Positions 26,251-33,654 of a stretch of 64,000 bases of DNA are shown here, in pieces. The translations under genes were made by a program, and so were the position numbers. The stretch is from the NCBI GenBank assembly GCA_032355985.1, contig JAUKVZ010000001.1, positions 744,001 to 808,000 on the forward strand, written 5' to 3'. The DNA comes from Sarcodiotheca gaudichaudii. Its lineage: Eukaryota; Rhodophyta; Florideophyceae; Gigartinales; Solieriaceae. Numbering within the stretch: the stretch's first letter is position 1; every line of letters begins with the position of its first letter. Under the pieces are notes generated by a model that searched no databases, was not told the DNA's origin, and was given only the letters and a program-made list of their open reading frames with translations.

Positions 26251-27807
26251 GTGGCCAGACTCCACGAGCATCAGGGCAAAAAGCTCCTGTCCCAGCGCGG
26301 CCTCGCCATCCCCAAAGGCAGAGCCGTCTCCACAGCAGCCGAAGCATGCGACGCCGCCAAGGAAATCGGCGCGCGCTGCGTTCTCAAAATCCAGGCATGG
26401 ACCACCGGCCGCGCCGCCATCGGTGGCGTCGCATTCGCCGACACGCCCGAACAGGCGCAGCAGGAAGCCGAACGACTCCTCCAGATGAAAGTCGGCGCCT
26501 TCCCCGTCGAAGAGGTTCTCGTCGAGGAAGCCATCCCCATCAAGGATGAGATCTTCGTCTCCCTCTCAATCGATGACGCCGCCCGGGCGCCCATGCTCCT
26601 CGTCTCCTTCACCGGAGGCAGCGGCATCGAAGATCGCGCCGAAGCCGTGCACCGACTGCCCATCGATGTCACAACAGGCGTCGATCAGGCAGCGCTCGCC
26701 GAGCACCTCAAAGCATCCCCCATCGACCCCTCATTGCACAAGCAGGTCGCCGAAGCGATCAACCAGATCGTCACCACCGCAAAGGAAGTCGAAGCGCGAT
26801 CCCTCGAAGTCAATCCACTCGTCACGACAATCGACGGCCGCGTCCTCGCCGCCGACTGCCGCGTCACCATCGATGACTACGCCGTCTTCCGACATCCCGA
26901 ACTGGAAATCGGCATCGCCCGCGAGCTTGATCATCCTCCCACGCAGCTCGAGCGCATCGCCTACGAAATCGAAAACGAAGATCACCGAGGCACCTTCTAC
27001 TTCGCCATGCTTCCCGTCGATGATGCTGCGCGCAACCGCATGATCGGTTTCCACGGCGCCGGTGGCGGCGGATCCATGATGTCCATGGACGCCGTCTCAC
27101 AGGCAGGCTTCCAGCCCGCCAACTTCACCGACACTTCCGGCAACCCTTCCGCCTCCAAGGTCTACGCCGCGGCTCGCATCATCCTTCAGCAGGATGATGT
27201 CGTCGGTTACTTCGGCTCCGGCTCCGGCGTCGCAAGTCAGGAGCAGTTCTGGTCCGCCTATGGCCTCGCCAAAGCGTTCAACGAACTCAACCTCGACATC
27301 CCCGCAGTCATCCGCCTCGGCGGCAACTCCGAAGATCGCGCCGTCGAAATCCTCGAAGACGCCTGCAAGTCGCTCCCCGCCAAGGTTCGCGGCTTCCGCA
27401 AGGATGACACCCCCGCTGCCTGCGCCCAGACCTTCGAATCACTCGTCAAGGAAAACAACAACGCCGCCTGGGAGACGCGCTCCCGCATCGTCCCCGGCTT
27501 CGTCGGCGAGTCGTATTCCTTCCCCATCAACTTCGCAGGCTCACCCGGCGCCGCAGTCTGGATCGATCACGACAACTGCACGCCCGAAATCACAAAGACC
27601 ATCGTCGAGAACAGCCACGGCGTCCTGAAGGAACAGGATGGCAAACCCGTCCTCGCCATCGACACCGAAGAGGCCGCCAAGCGCGACTCCGAACTCATCG
27701 CCTGCGAGATCGAATGTCTCCGCGCCGGCTGCCCGCTCATCTTCGTCGACCTGCCCATCCCCGGCGTCGACGTCCCCGCACTTCAGCTCGCAGGAGACGC
27801 CGCCTGA
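26251..27807 (+). CDS. SucC-like ATP-grasp subunit, candidate citryl-CoA synthetase large subunit
   Basis: A 518-residue acyl-CoA synthetase beta subunit. The N-terminal ATP-grasp domain (LHEHQGKKLLSQRGLAIPKG; ARCVLKIQAWTTGRAAIGGV; SLEVNPLVTT) matches SucC and the AclB part of ATP-citrate lyase. The flavodoxin-like part has IGFHGAGGGGSMMSMDAV and ANFTDTSGNPSASKVYAAARIIL. About 100 residues at the C-terminus (from FVGESYSFPINFAG) exceed the usual 390-residue SucC. The start is GTG 26251 with AGGA ahead. It is followed after one base by a SucD-like gene and then a citrate-synthase-like gene, so the three together look like split ATP-citrate lyase: this subunit and the next would make citryl-CoA from citrate, ATP and CoA. 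Plain succinyl-CoA synthetase is the alternative. Confidence 0.8.
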   Translation: MARLHEHQGKKLLSQRGLAIPKGRAVSTAAEACDAAKEIGARCVLKIQAWTTGRAAIGGVAFADTPEQAQQEAERLLQMKVGAFPVEEVLVEEAIPIKDEIFVSLSIDDAARAPMLLVSFTGGSGIEDRAEAVHRLPIDVTTGVDQAALAEHLKASPIDPSLHKQVAEAINQIVTTAKEVEARSLEVNPLVTTIDGRVLAADCRVTIDDYAVFRHPELEIGIARELDHPPTQLERIAYEIENEDHRGTFYFAMLPVDDAARNRMIGFHGAGGGGSMMSMDAVSQAGFQPANFTDTSGNPSASKVYAAARIILQQDDVVGYFGSGSGVASQEQFWSAYGLAKAFNELNLDIPAVIRLGGNSEDRAVEILEDACKSLPAKVRGFRKDDTPAACAQTFESLVKENNNAAWETRSRIVPGFVGESYSFPINFAGSPGAAVWIDHDNCTPEITKTIVENSHGVLKEQDGKPVLAIDTEEAAKRDSELIACEIECLRAGCPLIFVDLPIPGVDVPALQLAGDAA

Positions 27808-27808
27808 C

Positions 27809-28720
27809 ATGGCCATCATCATCGACGAAAACAAGAACGTCCTCGTCCAGGGCATCACCGGCCGCGAAGGACGCACACGCTCCCGGCTCATGCGCGATTT
27901 CGGCACAAACGTCGTCGCAGGCTGCACCCCCGGCAAGGGCGGACAGGATGTCGAAGGCGTCCCCGTCTACGACAAAGTCGCCGAAGCCGTAAAGAACCAC
28001 GGCCACATCGATATCTCAACAGTCTTCGTCCCCGCGCGACTCGTCAAGAACGCCGCGATCGAAGCCATCGAAGCCGGCGTCAAACTCGTCCTTCTCGTCC
28101 CCGATCGCGTCCCCGTCTGGGATGCAATGGAAATCGCAGCAGCAGCCAAAGCCAACGACGCCAACTTCATCGGACCCAACACACTCGGCGTCCTCTCCCC
28201 CGGCCGCGCCGTCATCGGCATGATCGGAGGCAAAGCCGAATCCGCCCGCAAGTGGTTCAAGCAGGGCGCCGTCGGCGTCGTCAGCCGCTCCGGAGGCATG
28301 ACCTCCTCCTGCGGCTACTACCTCTGCCAGAAAGGCGTCGGCCTCTCCACACTCGTCCATGTCGGTGGCGATTCCGTCCTCGGCCTGCGCATCCCCGATA
28401 TCGCGCAAATGTTCGAGGCCGATGACCAGACCGAAGCAATCGTCGTCTTCGGTGAAATCGGCGGCAGCCAGGAAGAAGACCTCGCCGCACTCATCAAAGC
28501 AGGCAAAGTCACCAAACCCGTCATCGCCTACATCGGTGGCAAGGTCGCCAAGGAAGGCACACGCTTCAGCCACGCCGGCGCCATCATCGAAGGCAACCGC
28601 GGCACACACGCCGGCAAAGTCAAAGCCCTCACCGAAGCAGGCGCCGTCGTCGTCGATGGCTTCGGCGATCTTCCCGACGCAGCGCTCAAGACAATCGAGC
28701 AGCACAAGGTCTCAGCATGA
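27809..28720 (+). CDS. SucD-like subunit, candidate citryl-CoA synthetase small subunit
   Basis: A 303-residue CoA-ligase alpha subunit. The Rossmann CoA-binding domain opens with VLVQGITGREGRTRSRLMRDF, followed by GVKLVLLVPDRVP and FIGPNTLGVLSPG. The phospho-histidine is His255 in FSHAGAII, and the power-helix region SRSGGMTSSCGYYL with GGDSVLGL is intact, so phosphotransfer chemistry is expected. Length is typical of SucD. The ATG starts one base after the SucC-like stop (TGACATG), and its stop overlaps the next ATG (ATGA). With that citrate-synthase-like partner, a role in citryl-CoA formation is more likely than succinyl-CoA ligase, but the substrate cannot be read from the sequence alone. 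Confidence 0.85.
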   Translation: MAIIIDENKNVLVQGITGREGRTRSRLMRDFGTNVVAGCTPGKGGQDVEGVPVYDKVAEAVKNHGHIDISTVFVPARLVKNAAIEAIEAGVKLVLLVPDRVPVWDAMEIAAAAKANDANFIGPNTLGVLSPGRAVIGMIGGKAESARKWFKQGAVGVVSRSGGMTSSCGYYLCQKGVGLSTLVHVGGDSVLGLRIPDIAQMFEADDQTEAIVVFGEIGGSQEEDLAALIKAGKVTKPVIAYIGGKVAKEGTRFSHAGAIIEGNRGTHAGKVKALTEAGAVVVDGFGDLPDAALKTIEQHKVSA

Positions 28721-29502
28721 GCACGGAACCCTGGCCCACAGCCGTCACCAACATCCAGCCCAACAAGGTCGCCGTCCGCGGCTACAACATCGCCGACCTC
28801 ATGGGCCGCATCTCCTTCGGCCAGGCCGTCTACCTCATCCTTCAAGGTGAACTGCCCGACGACGCCACCGGCAAACTCATGGACGCCATCGTCGTCTCAA
28901 GCATCGACCACGGCGCCACGCCCCCTTCCGTCCTCAGCGCGCGCACCGTCGCCTCCACCGGAGCGACTCTTTCCGCCTCCGTCGCCGTCGGCATCATGTC
29001 CATCAACAACCACCACGGCGGCGCCATCGAAAACTGCGCCCGCACACTCACCGAAGTCGTCAACAAGGCCCGCATGGGCAACACGATCGACGAAGCCGCC
29101 GAATCCGTCCTCGCCGAATACAAATCCCGCAAGCAGCGCATCTCAGGCTTCGGCCATCGCATCCATACCGCCGACCCCCGCACAGCGCGCCTCTTCGAAC
29201 TGGCGACCGAAGCCGGACTCGACGCCCCCGATGTCGAACCCACGCACATTCAGGCCGCCCGCGCCATGGAGCGCGCCTTCAAGAACGCCGGCAAGCCCCT
29301 TCCCATCAACGTCGACGGCGCCATCGGCGCGATCCTCGCCGACCTCGGCTTCGACCCCGCCATCATGAACGGCCTCTTCATGATCGCTCGCGTCCCCGGC
29401 CTCGTTGCGCACGTCACCGAAGAGCAGCACCGCATGAAGCCCATGCGCAAGATCGATCCCGTCAACCACACATACGACGGCCCCGCCGATCGCTCCCTCT
29501 AG
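28717..29502 (+). CDS. Citrate-synthase-like protein, candidate citryl-CoA lyase
   Basis: A 261-residue citrate-synthase homologue, much shorter than normal citrate synthases (about 370-430) and the same size as citryl-CoA lyase or the C-terminal domain of ATP-citrate lyase. It keeps the catalytic triad equivalents: His100 (NNHHGGAIE), His147 (SGFGHRIH) and Asp200 (INVDGAIG), plus DHGATPPS near the start, as in ATP-citrate lyase (DHGPAVSG). It ends with IARVPGLVAHVTEEQ. Such enzymes split citryl-CoA into acetyl-CoA and oxaloacetate. Coupling by ATGA to a SucC/SucD-like pair supports that role. An alternative is a compact citrate or methylcitrate synthase, but the missing small-domain N-terminus argues against it. 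Confidence 0.82.
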   Translation: MSTEPWPTAVTNIQPNKVAVRGYNIADLMGRISFGQAVYLILQGELPDDATGKLMDAIVVSSIDHGATPPSVLSARTVASTGATLSASVAVGIMSINNHHGGAIENCARTLTEVVNKARMGNTIDEAAESVLAEYKSRKQRISGFGHRIHTADPRTARLFELATEAGLDAPDVEPTHIQAARAMERAFKNAGKPLPINVDGAIGAILADLGFDPAIMNGLFMIARVPGLVAHVTEEQHRMKPMRKIDPVNHTYDGPADRSL

Positions 29503-29507
29503 TCCAC

Positions 29508-30065
29508 ATGCGGATTTCCCCCGCCACACTCCGCTCCGAGCGCCTCACACTGCGCCCGCCGATCGCTGACGATGCGCCCCGCGTCGCCGCCATCTGCAAC
29601 CACAAAGACGTCTACGCCAACACGCTGACGCTCCCCTACCCCTACACCGAAGATGACGCACGCGCCTGGATCAAACGATCCGCCGACGGCTACGAAACCG
29701 GCGCCTGCGTCATGCTCACCATCGTCGAGATCGAATCAAACACCATCGTCGGCACCGCAGGCCTCGTCATCGAAGAGACCGCCCGCCGCGCCGAAATCGG
29801 CTACATCATCGACGAAGCCCATCGAGGCAAGGGCTACGCAACCGAAGCCGCCCGCGCCATCATCGCCCACGGCTTCAACTCCCTCGACCTCATGCGCATC
29901 AGCGGCGGCCGCTACCCCTACAACCCCGCCTCCGGACGCGTCCTCGAACGCGCCGGCATGACCTTCGAAGGCCTCCTCCGCAACTTCGAACAAAAAGATG
30001 GCAAGTCCCAGGACGTCCACCTCTACGCCATCACCCGTGAGGATTTCGAAGCCGTCTCCGACTGA
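29508..30065 (+). CDS. GNAT family N-acetyltransferase (RimJ/RimL type)
   Basis: A 185-residue acetyltransferase of the GNAT fold. It begins LRSERLTLRPPIADDAPRVAAIC (the RimJ/RimL N-terminal strand-helix pattern), has EIGYIIDEAHRGKGYATEAARAII, where RGKGYA is the acetyl-CoA pyrophosphate loop, and ends with NPASGRVLERAGMTFEGLLR, the typical C-terminal motif where a neighbour of known acetylated protein or amine substrate class binds. It starts 5 bases after the lyase stop and may be co-transcribed. The acceptor (ribosomal protein N-terminus or small amine) is unknown. Confidence 0.85.
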   Translation: MRISPATLRSERLTLRPPIADDAPRVAAICNHKDVYANTLTLPYPYTEDDARAWIKRSADGYETGACVMLTIVEIESNTIVGTAGLVIEETARRAEIGYIIDEAHRGKGYATEAARAIIAHGFNSLDLMRISGGRYPYNPASGRVLERAGMTFEGLLRNFEQKDGKSQDVHLYAITREDFEAVSD

Positions 30066-30138
30066 TCGCCCTCGCCGATCACCTGCGACAATTCGTTGAA
30101 CCCCGCGCCATTGGCCGACGACCCATCAGCAAACCGCC

Positions 30139-30696
30139 ATGCCGCGCACACTCCAGCACATCCAGGACGAGCTCCTCGTCATCCGCTGCCAGGACGGCCA
30201 GCGCGATGCTCTCGAAGAACTCATCAACCGCTGGCAGTCCCGCCTTCGCCGCCACGCATGGACGCTCACGGCAGACGCCGACGCCGTCAACGATGTCTGC
30301 CAGGAATCCTGGTTCGCCATCTTCAAAGGCATCAAACGCCTCGACGATCCCGCCCGCTTCAGCGCCTGGGCCTACCGCATCGTCACCCACAAATGCGCCG
30401 ACTGGACACGCGCCCGCCAGCGCAGCCGCGCACAAATAAACCGCGCCGCCGACGCCGCACGACACACACAGCCCGAAAAGAACCCCACAGATGAAGACGA
30501 AGCCGTCACCACGCTCCGCCGCGCCCTCTCGCGCATCGACCCCCAGCGCCGCGCCATCCTGCAAATGCATTATCTCGACGAAATGAGCGTGAACCAGATG
30601 GCCGCCGTCCTCGACATACCAGCAGGGACAGTCAAATCCCGCCTCTACCACGCACGTGAGGAGCTCAAGCAAGCCCTCGGAAAGGATGCGCCATGA
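30139..30696 (+). CDS. ECF-type RNA polymerase sigma factor
   Basis: A 185-residue sigma-70 family, extracytoplasmic-function-type factor. Region 2 is VIRCQDGQRDALEELINRWQSRLRRHAWTL through AVNDVCQESWFAIFKGIKRL and FSAWAYRIVTHKCADWTR; region 4 is RRAILQMHYLDEMSVNQMAAV followed by the recognition helix IPAGTVKSRLYHAREELKQAL. There is no region 3, as expected for the ECF group. The stop codon overlaps the ATG of a small membrane protein (ATGA), the usual sigma/anti-sigma-like arrangement, so its activity is probably controlled by that partner. Its target promoters cannot be told. Confidence 0.92.
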   Translation: MPRTLQHIQDELLVIRCQDGQRDALEELINRWQSRLRRHAWTLTADADAVNDVCQESWFAIFKGIKRLDDPARFSAWAYRIVTHKCADWTRARQRSRAQINRAADAARHTQPEKNPTDEDEAVTTLRRALSRIDPQRRAILQMHYLDEMSVNQMAAVLDIPAGTVKSRLYHAREELKQALGKDAP

Positions 30697-31079
30697 GCGA
30701 CTTCGACAAACAGATCAAAGCAGCCCTCCACGCCGAATCAGACAACGTCTGGAAAGAAACCGAAGAACAGAACCTCTTCGAACAGGCTCTCGGCGTCATG
30801 CAAGGCAAGATGAAGTTCATCGCGCTGATGTGCTACGTCTACATGTTCGTCTTCATGGGCGTCGCCATCTGGATGGGCTTTCGCTTCTTCGCCGCCGAAA
30901 CCACACAGGCGCAGATCGCATGGGCCGTCGGCTTCATGTTCTCCATGCTGGCCGTCGGCATGCTCAAACTCTGGTTCTACATGCAGATGGATAAGAACAC
31001 CATCATCCGCGAGGTCAAACGACTCGAACTCCAGGTCGCCACACTCGCCGGCATCATCAAAAGCCAGAACGAAAAGTAA
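30693..31079 (+). CDS. DUF6768-like membrane protein, probable partner of the ECF sigma factor
   Basis: A 128-residue protein with two transmembrane helices (about 42-65, FIALMCYVYMFVFMGVAIWMG, and 72-92, QIAWAVGFMFSMLAVGMLKL) after a cytoplasmic N-terminus MSDFDKQIKAALHAESD. The C-terminus is an amphipathic coiled coil (REVKRLELQVATLAGIIK). The shape and pairing match the DUF6768 family, often found next to ECF sigma genes in Planctomycetota. Its ATG overlaps the sigma stop codon. An anti-sigma or sensor role is inferred from this; there is no ZAS zinc motif in the N-terminus. Confidence 0.78.
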   Translation: MSDFDKQIKAALHAESDNVWKETEEQNLFEQALGVMQGKMKFIALMCYVYMFVFMGVAIWMGFRFFAAETTQAQIAWAVGFMFSMLAVGMLKLWFYMQMDKNTIIREVKRLELQVATLAGIIKSQNEK

Positions 31080-31113
31080 TCGCCGCTCTCTGATCCGAGA
31101 TCGCGCGTCTCAT

Positions 31114-31145
31114 GACCTCTCTCGCCCCCGCGGGAGAGGTCTTTT
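31114..31145 (+). terminator. Rho-independent terminator after the sigma/DUF6768 pair
   Basis: A 12-base-pair stem (GACCTCTCTCGC with GCGGGAGAGGTC, one G-T wobble), loop CCCC, then TTTT. It lies 35 bases past the membrane-protein stop. It also shows that the longest open frame of the next gene (from 31112) cannot be its real start. Confidence 0.85.
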
Positions 31146-31231
31146 CATGCGCCCCTTTCCAACCTCACCCAAACCCGCTAAACAAGGCGCTCCAACATCC
31201 ATTCACCCCATTTCGGAGCCCGAAAGCCCCA

Positions 31232-31804
31232 ATGGCGCACACCACCGAACAGATCGCCGAACTCCTCCCCGAGATCAACGACATCAAGGACACACAACTC
31301 CGCGACAAGGTCGCCGCAGTCTGGTCCGAGGCCATCACCACCGGCGCCGGCGGCAAGGGCTGGACCTTCGACGAGCTCCGCGAAATCCCCTTCACACTCC
31401 TCGCCGGCGATATCGACCTTCGCTACATCGAACACCTCCGCTCCTGCGCACAGCAGTGCATGGTCATCGCCGATGTTCTCAGCAAAGTCTTCGGCGATCG
31501 CATCCCCATCCACCGCGATCACCTTCTCGCCGGCTCACTCCTGGCGGATGTCGGCAAACCCCTCGAGTTCGACCGCGACGCAAACGGCAAACTCCACAAA
31601 GGCAACTACGGCGAAATGCTCCGCCACCCCTTCTCCGGCGTCGCCATGTGCTACAAGCACGATGTCCCACCCGAAGTCATGCACATCGTCGCCACCCATT
31701 CCCACGAAGGCGACAAAGTCCAGCGCTCCATCGAATCCATCATCTTCCACCACGCCGACTTCGTGGACTTCGACATCGCCAAATACCTTGGCCGCAACTC
31801 CTGA
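31232..31804 (+). CDS. HD-domain-like protein with altered HD motif
   Basis: A 190-residue protein related to the HD metal-dependent phosphohydrolases. The pattern of conserved residues is a first His in RDHLLAGSLLADVGK, His in LRHPFSGVAM, His in ATHSHEGD and HxxD in FHHADFVDFD, in the order used by HD proteins. The usual HD doublet is AD here (LLADVGK), so the second metal-ligand His is lost while the Asp stays; either another residue replaces it or the protein is a binding rather than catalytic relative. The start ATG 31232 is preferred because a terminator occupies the 5' part of the longer frame; no good ribosome-binding site is seen. Substrate unknown. Confidence 0.65.
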   Translation: MAHTTEQIAELLPEINDIKDTQLRDKVAAVWSEAITTGAGGKGWTFDELREIPFTLLAGDIDLRYIEHLRSCAQQCMVIADVLSKVFGDRIPIHRDHLLAGSLLADVGKPLEFDRDANGKLHKGNYGEMLRHPFSGVAMCYKHDVPPEVMHIVATHSHEGDKVQRSIESIIFHHADFVDFDIAKYLGRNS

Positions 31805-31893
31805 TTCGCTGATCTCCAGAACCGATTGAACCCAACCGGCGCCTGAGCGAATACATACACGACGTGTTCGCCTATTCCCTCAGGAGGCTGCCC

Positions 31894-33546
31894 ATGCGCT
31901 CGCTGTTCGCCGCTCTCGCCATCGCATCCACATCCACCGCCCTCGCCGACACACAATCAACGCTTCCCGTCCGCGAAATCACCGTCTTCAAAGACGGCCA
32001 CGCCCTGCTCCTCCGCTCCGGCGAACTGGAGACAAACGAAGCAGGCGATGTTTCCCTCGAAGAACTTCCCCGACCAATCTTCGGCGCCTTCTGGGCCTTC
32101 GAGAACGAGCCCGAAGCGGACCTGCGCGCAGTCACCGCCGCGAGATTCACTGAGCAAAGCGAGCGCCAGGCACAAACCACTGCCGAGTTGATCACCGCCA
32201 ACATTGGAGCGCGCATCCGATGGCTGGATCACACAAGACAGGAGCGCGAAGGCGTCATTCTCGACGTCTTCGAGAACGAAGCGCTTCTTCGCATGGACGA
32301 CGAATCTGTGCTCATCATGTCATTGGCCCATCTTCGTCAGTTCGCGTTTGTCGACCGCGATCCGCGCGATGCCTCCATCGAGTTCGAAGAAGACCACGAG
32401 CGCCTCACACTCAATCTCGAATGGATCGGCCGTGCTCCGAAGCAGGCCCAAGTCGGCTTCATGTGCCTCGAGTACGGCGTGCGCTGGATCCCCAGCTACC
32501 GAGTCACCCTTCTTTCCGATGACACCGCGCGCATCGAACTGCAGGCCACACTCATCAACGAACTGACCGACCTCGAAGATGTAAGCATGAACCTCGTCGT
32601 CGGTGTCCCCAGCTTCGCGTTCGAACACACCCTCGATCCCATGGCCCTGCAGGACACGATCGCCGATCTCGGCCCTTACTTCACCACGAGCGCTCGAACA
32701 CGCAACGCGATGGCCAACTCCATTCTGTCTCAGTCCAGAGGCGGCGGCAGAGGCTCAATCTTTCAAGATGAGGCCTCCCACGCCCCTCCCGCGCCCAGCG
32801 GAACCGCACAGGCAGAAGACCTCTTCGTCTACGCAGTCGATCACGTCTCCCTCAACCGCGGCGAGCGCATGACCATCCCCCTCGCCACGTTCGAAGTTCC
32901 ATACGAACCCGTCTACACGCTCGACCTGCCCGTCGAACCGCCCCTCATTGCTTTGCAGAATTTCAACACTCATCAACATCGCGAGCTTGCGGAACTCTTG
33001 AAGCGCCCGGTGGCGACCCACACACTTCGATTTCGCAATGACAGCGAATACCCCTTCACCACGGCGCCCGCGCTCATCCTGCGCGATGATCATCCGCTCG
33101 CTCAGGGCATCATGACCTACGCCGCAGTCGGCGCTTCATCTGATCTGGACGTCACATCCTCCGTTGACATCCAGGTCGATCCGAAACAGGAAGAAACCGA
33201 ACGCGATCCCAAGGCGATGGAGTGGAACGGACACACCTTCCAGCGCGTCGATATGCGCAACGCTGTAACGCTCACCAACTACAAGTCCGAGCCCGTGCAG
33301 TTGGAAATCTCCCAGCACGTCTTCGGCAATGTCGATCAGGCAAGCCACGACGCCGAAATCACAAGAGTCAGCCTTTTCGCCGATCCCGATCTGCGCAACG
33401 CCAGCCACGCCCAGTGGTGGCGCTGGTGGTCCTGGCCCTGGTGGTGGTCTCGACTCAACGGCGCCTCACGCATCGAATGGACCATCACGCTTGAGCCCGG
33501 CGAAACGGCAGACCTCACCTGCGACTGGAGCTACTACCTCCGCTAG
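31894..33546 (+). CDS. Exported DUF4139-like protein with a Trp-rich stretch
   Basis: A secreted 550-residue protein. A signal peptide (SLFAALAIASTSTALA) precedes the motif PVREITVFKDGHALLLRSGE, and a central beta-rich region with YGVRWIPSYRV, typical of DUF4139/mucoidy-inhibitor-A-like proteins. The sequence toward the C-terminus, from about residue 505, contains an unusual Trp-dense patch (WWRWWSWPWWW), nine Trp in thirteen residues. The start is the ATG giving MRSLFAALA because CAGGAGG lies just upstream; the longer frame starts at a GTG 30 bases earlier. There is no partner that explains its role. The DUF4139 call is by pattern and moderate in strength. Confidence 0.68.
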   Translation: MRSLFAALAIASTSTALADTQSTLPVREITVFKDGHALLLRSGELETNEAGDVSLEELPRPIFGAFWAFENEPEADLRAVTAARFTEQSERQAQTTAELITANIGARIRWLDHTRQEREGVILDVFENEALLRMDDESVLIMSLAHLRQFAFVDRDPRDASIEFEEDHERLTLNLEWIGRAPKQAQVGFMCLEYGVRWIPSYRVTLLSDDTARIELQATLINELTDLEDVSMNLVVGVPSFAFEHTLDPMALQDTIADLGPYFTTSARTRNAMANSILSQSRGGGRGSIFQDEASHAPPAPSGTAQAEDLFVYAVDHVSLNRGERMTIPLATFEVPYEPVYTLDLPVEPPLIALQNFNTHQHRELAELLKRPVATHTLRFRNDSEYPFTTAPALILRDDHPLAQGIMTYAAVGASSDLDVTSSVDIQVDPKQEETERDPKAMEWNGHTFQRVDMRNAVTLTNYKSEPVQLEISQHVFGNVDQASHDAEITRVSLFADPDLRNASHAQWWRWWSWPWWWSRLNGASRIEWTITLEPGETADLTCDWSYYLR

Positions 33547-33654
33547 CGCTTCTCGGAGTCAACTTTGCCCGTAAAATTGACTGGTGCGAAATGCGACGCC
33601 CGCGGCCGCCGTCCTGTTTCATTGGCCTCCCGCCAATCACTACAATCCCCCCCT

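Noticed and set aside
31112-31231. N-terminal extension of the HD-like gene
   Set aside because: It would start inside a strong rho-independent terminator and encode a Pro-rich stretch unlike the domain that follows.
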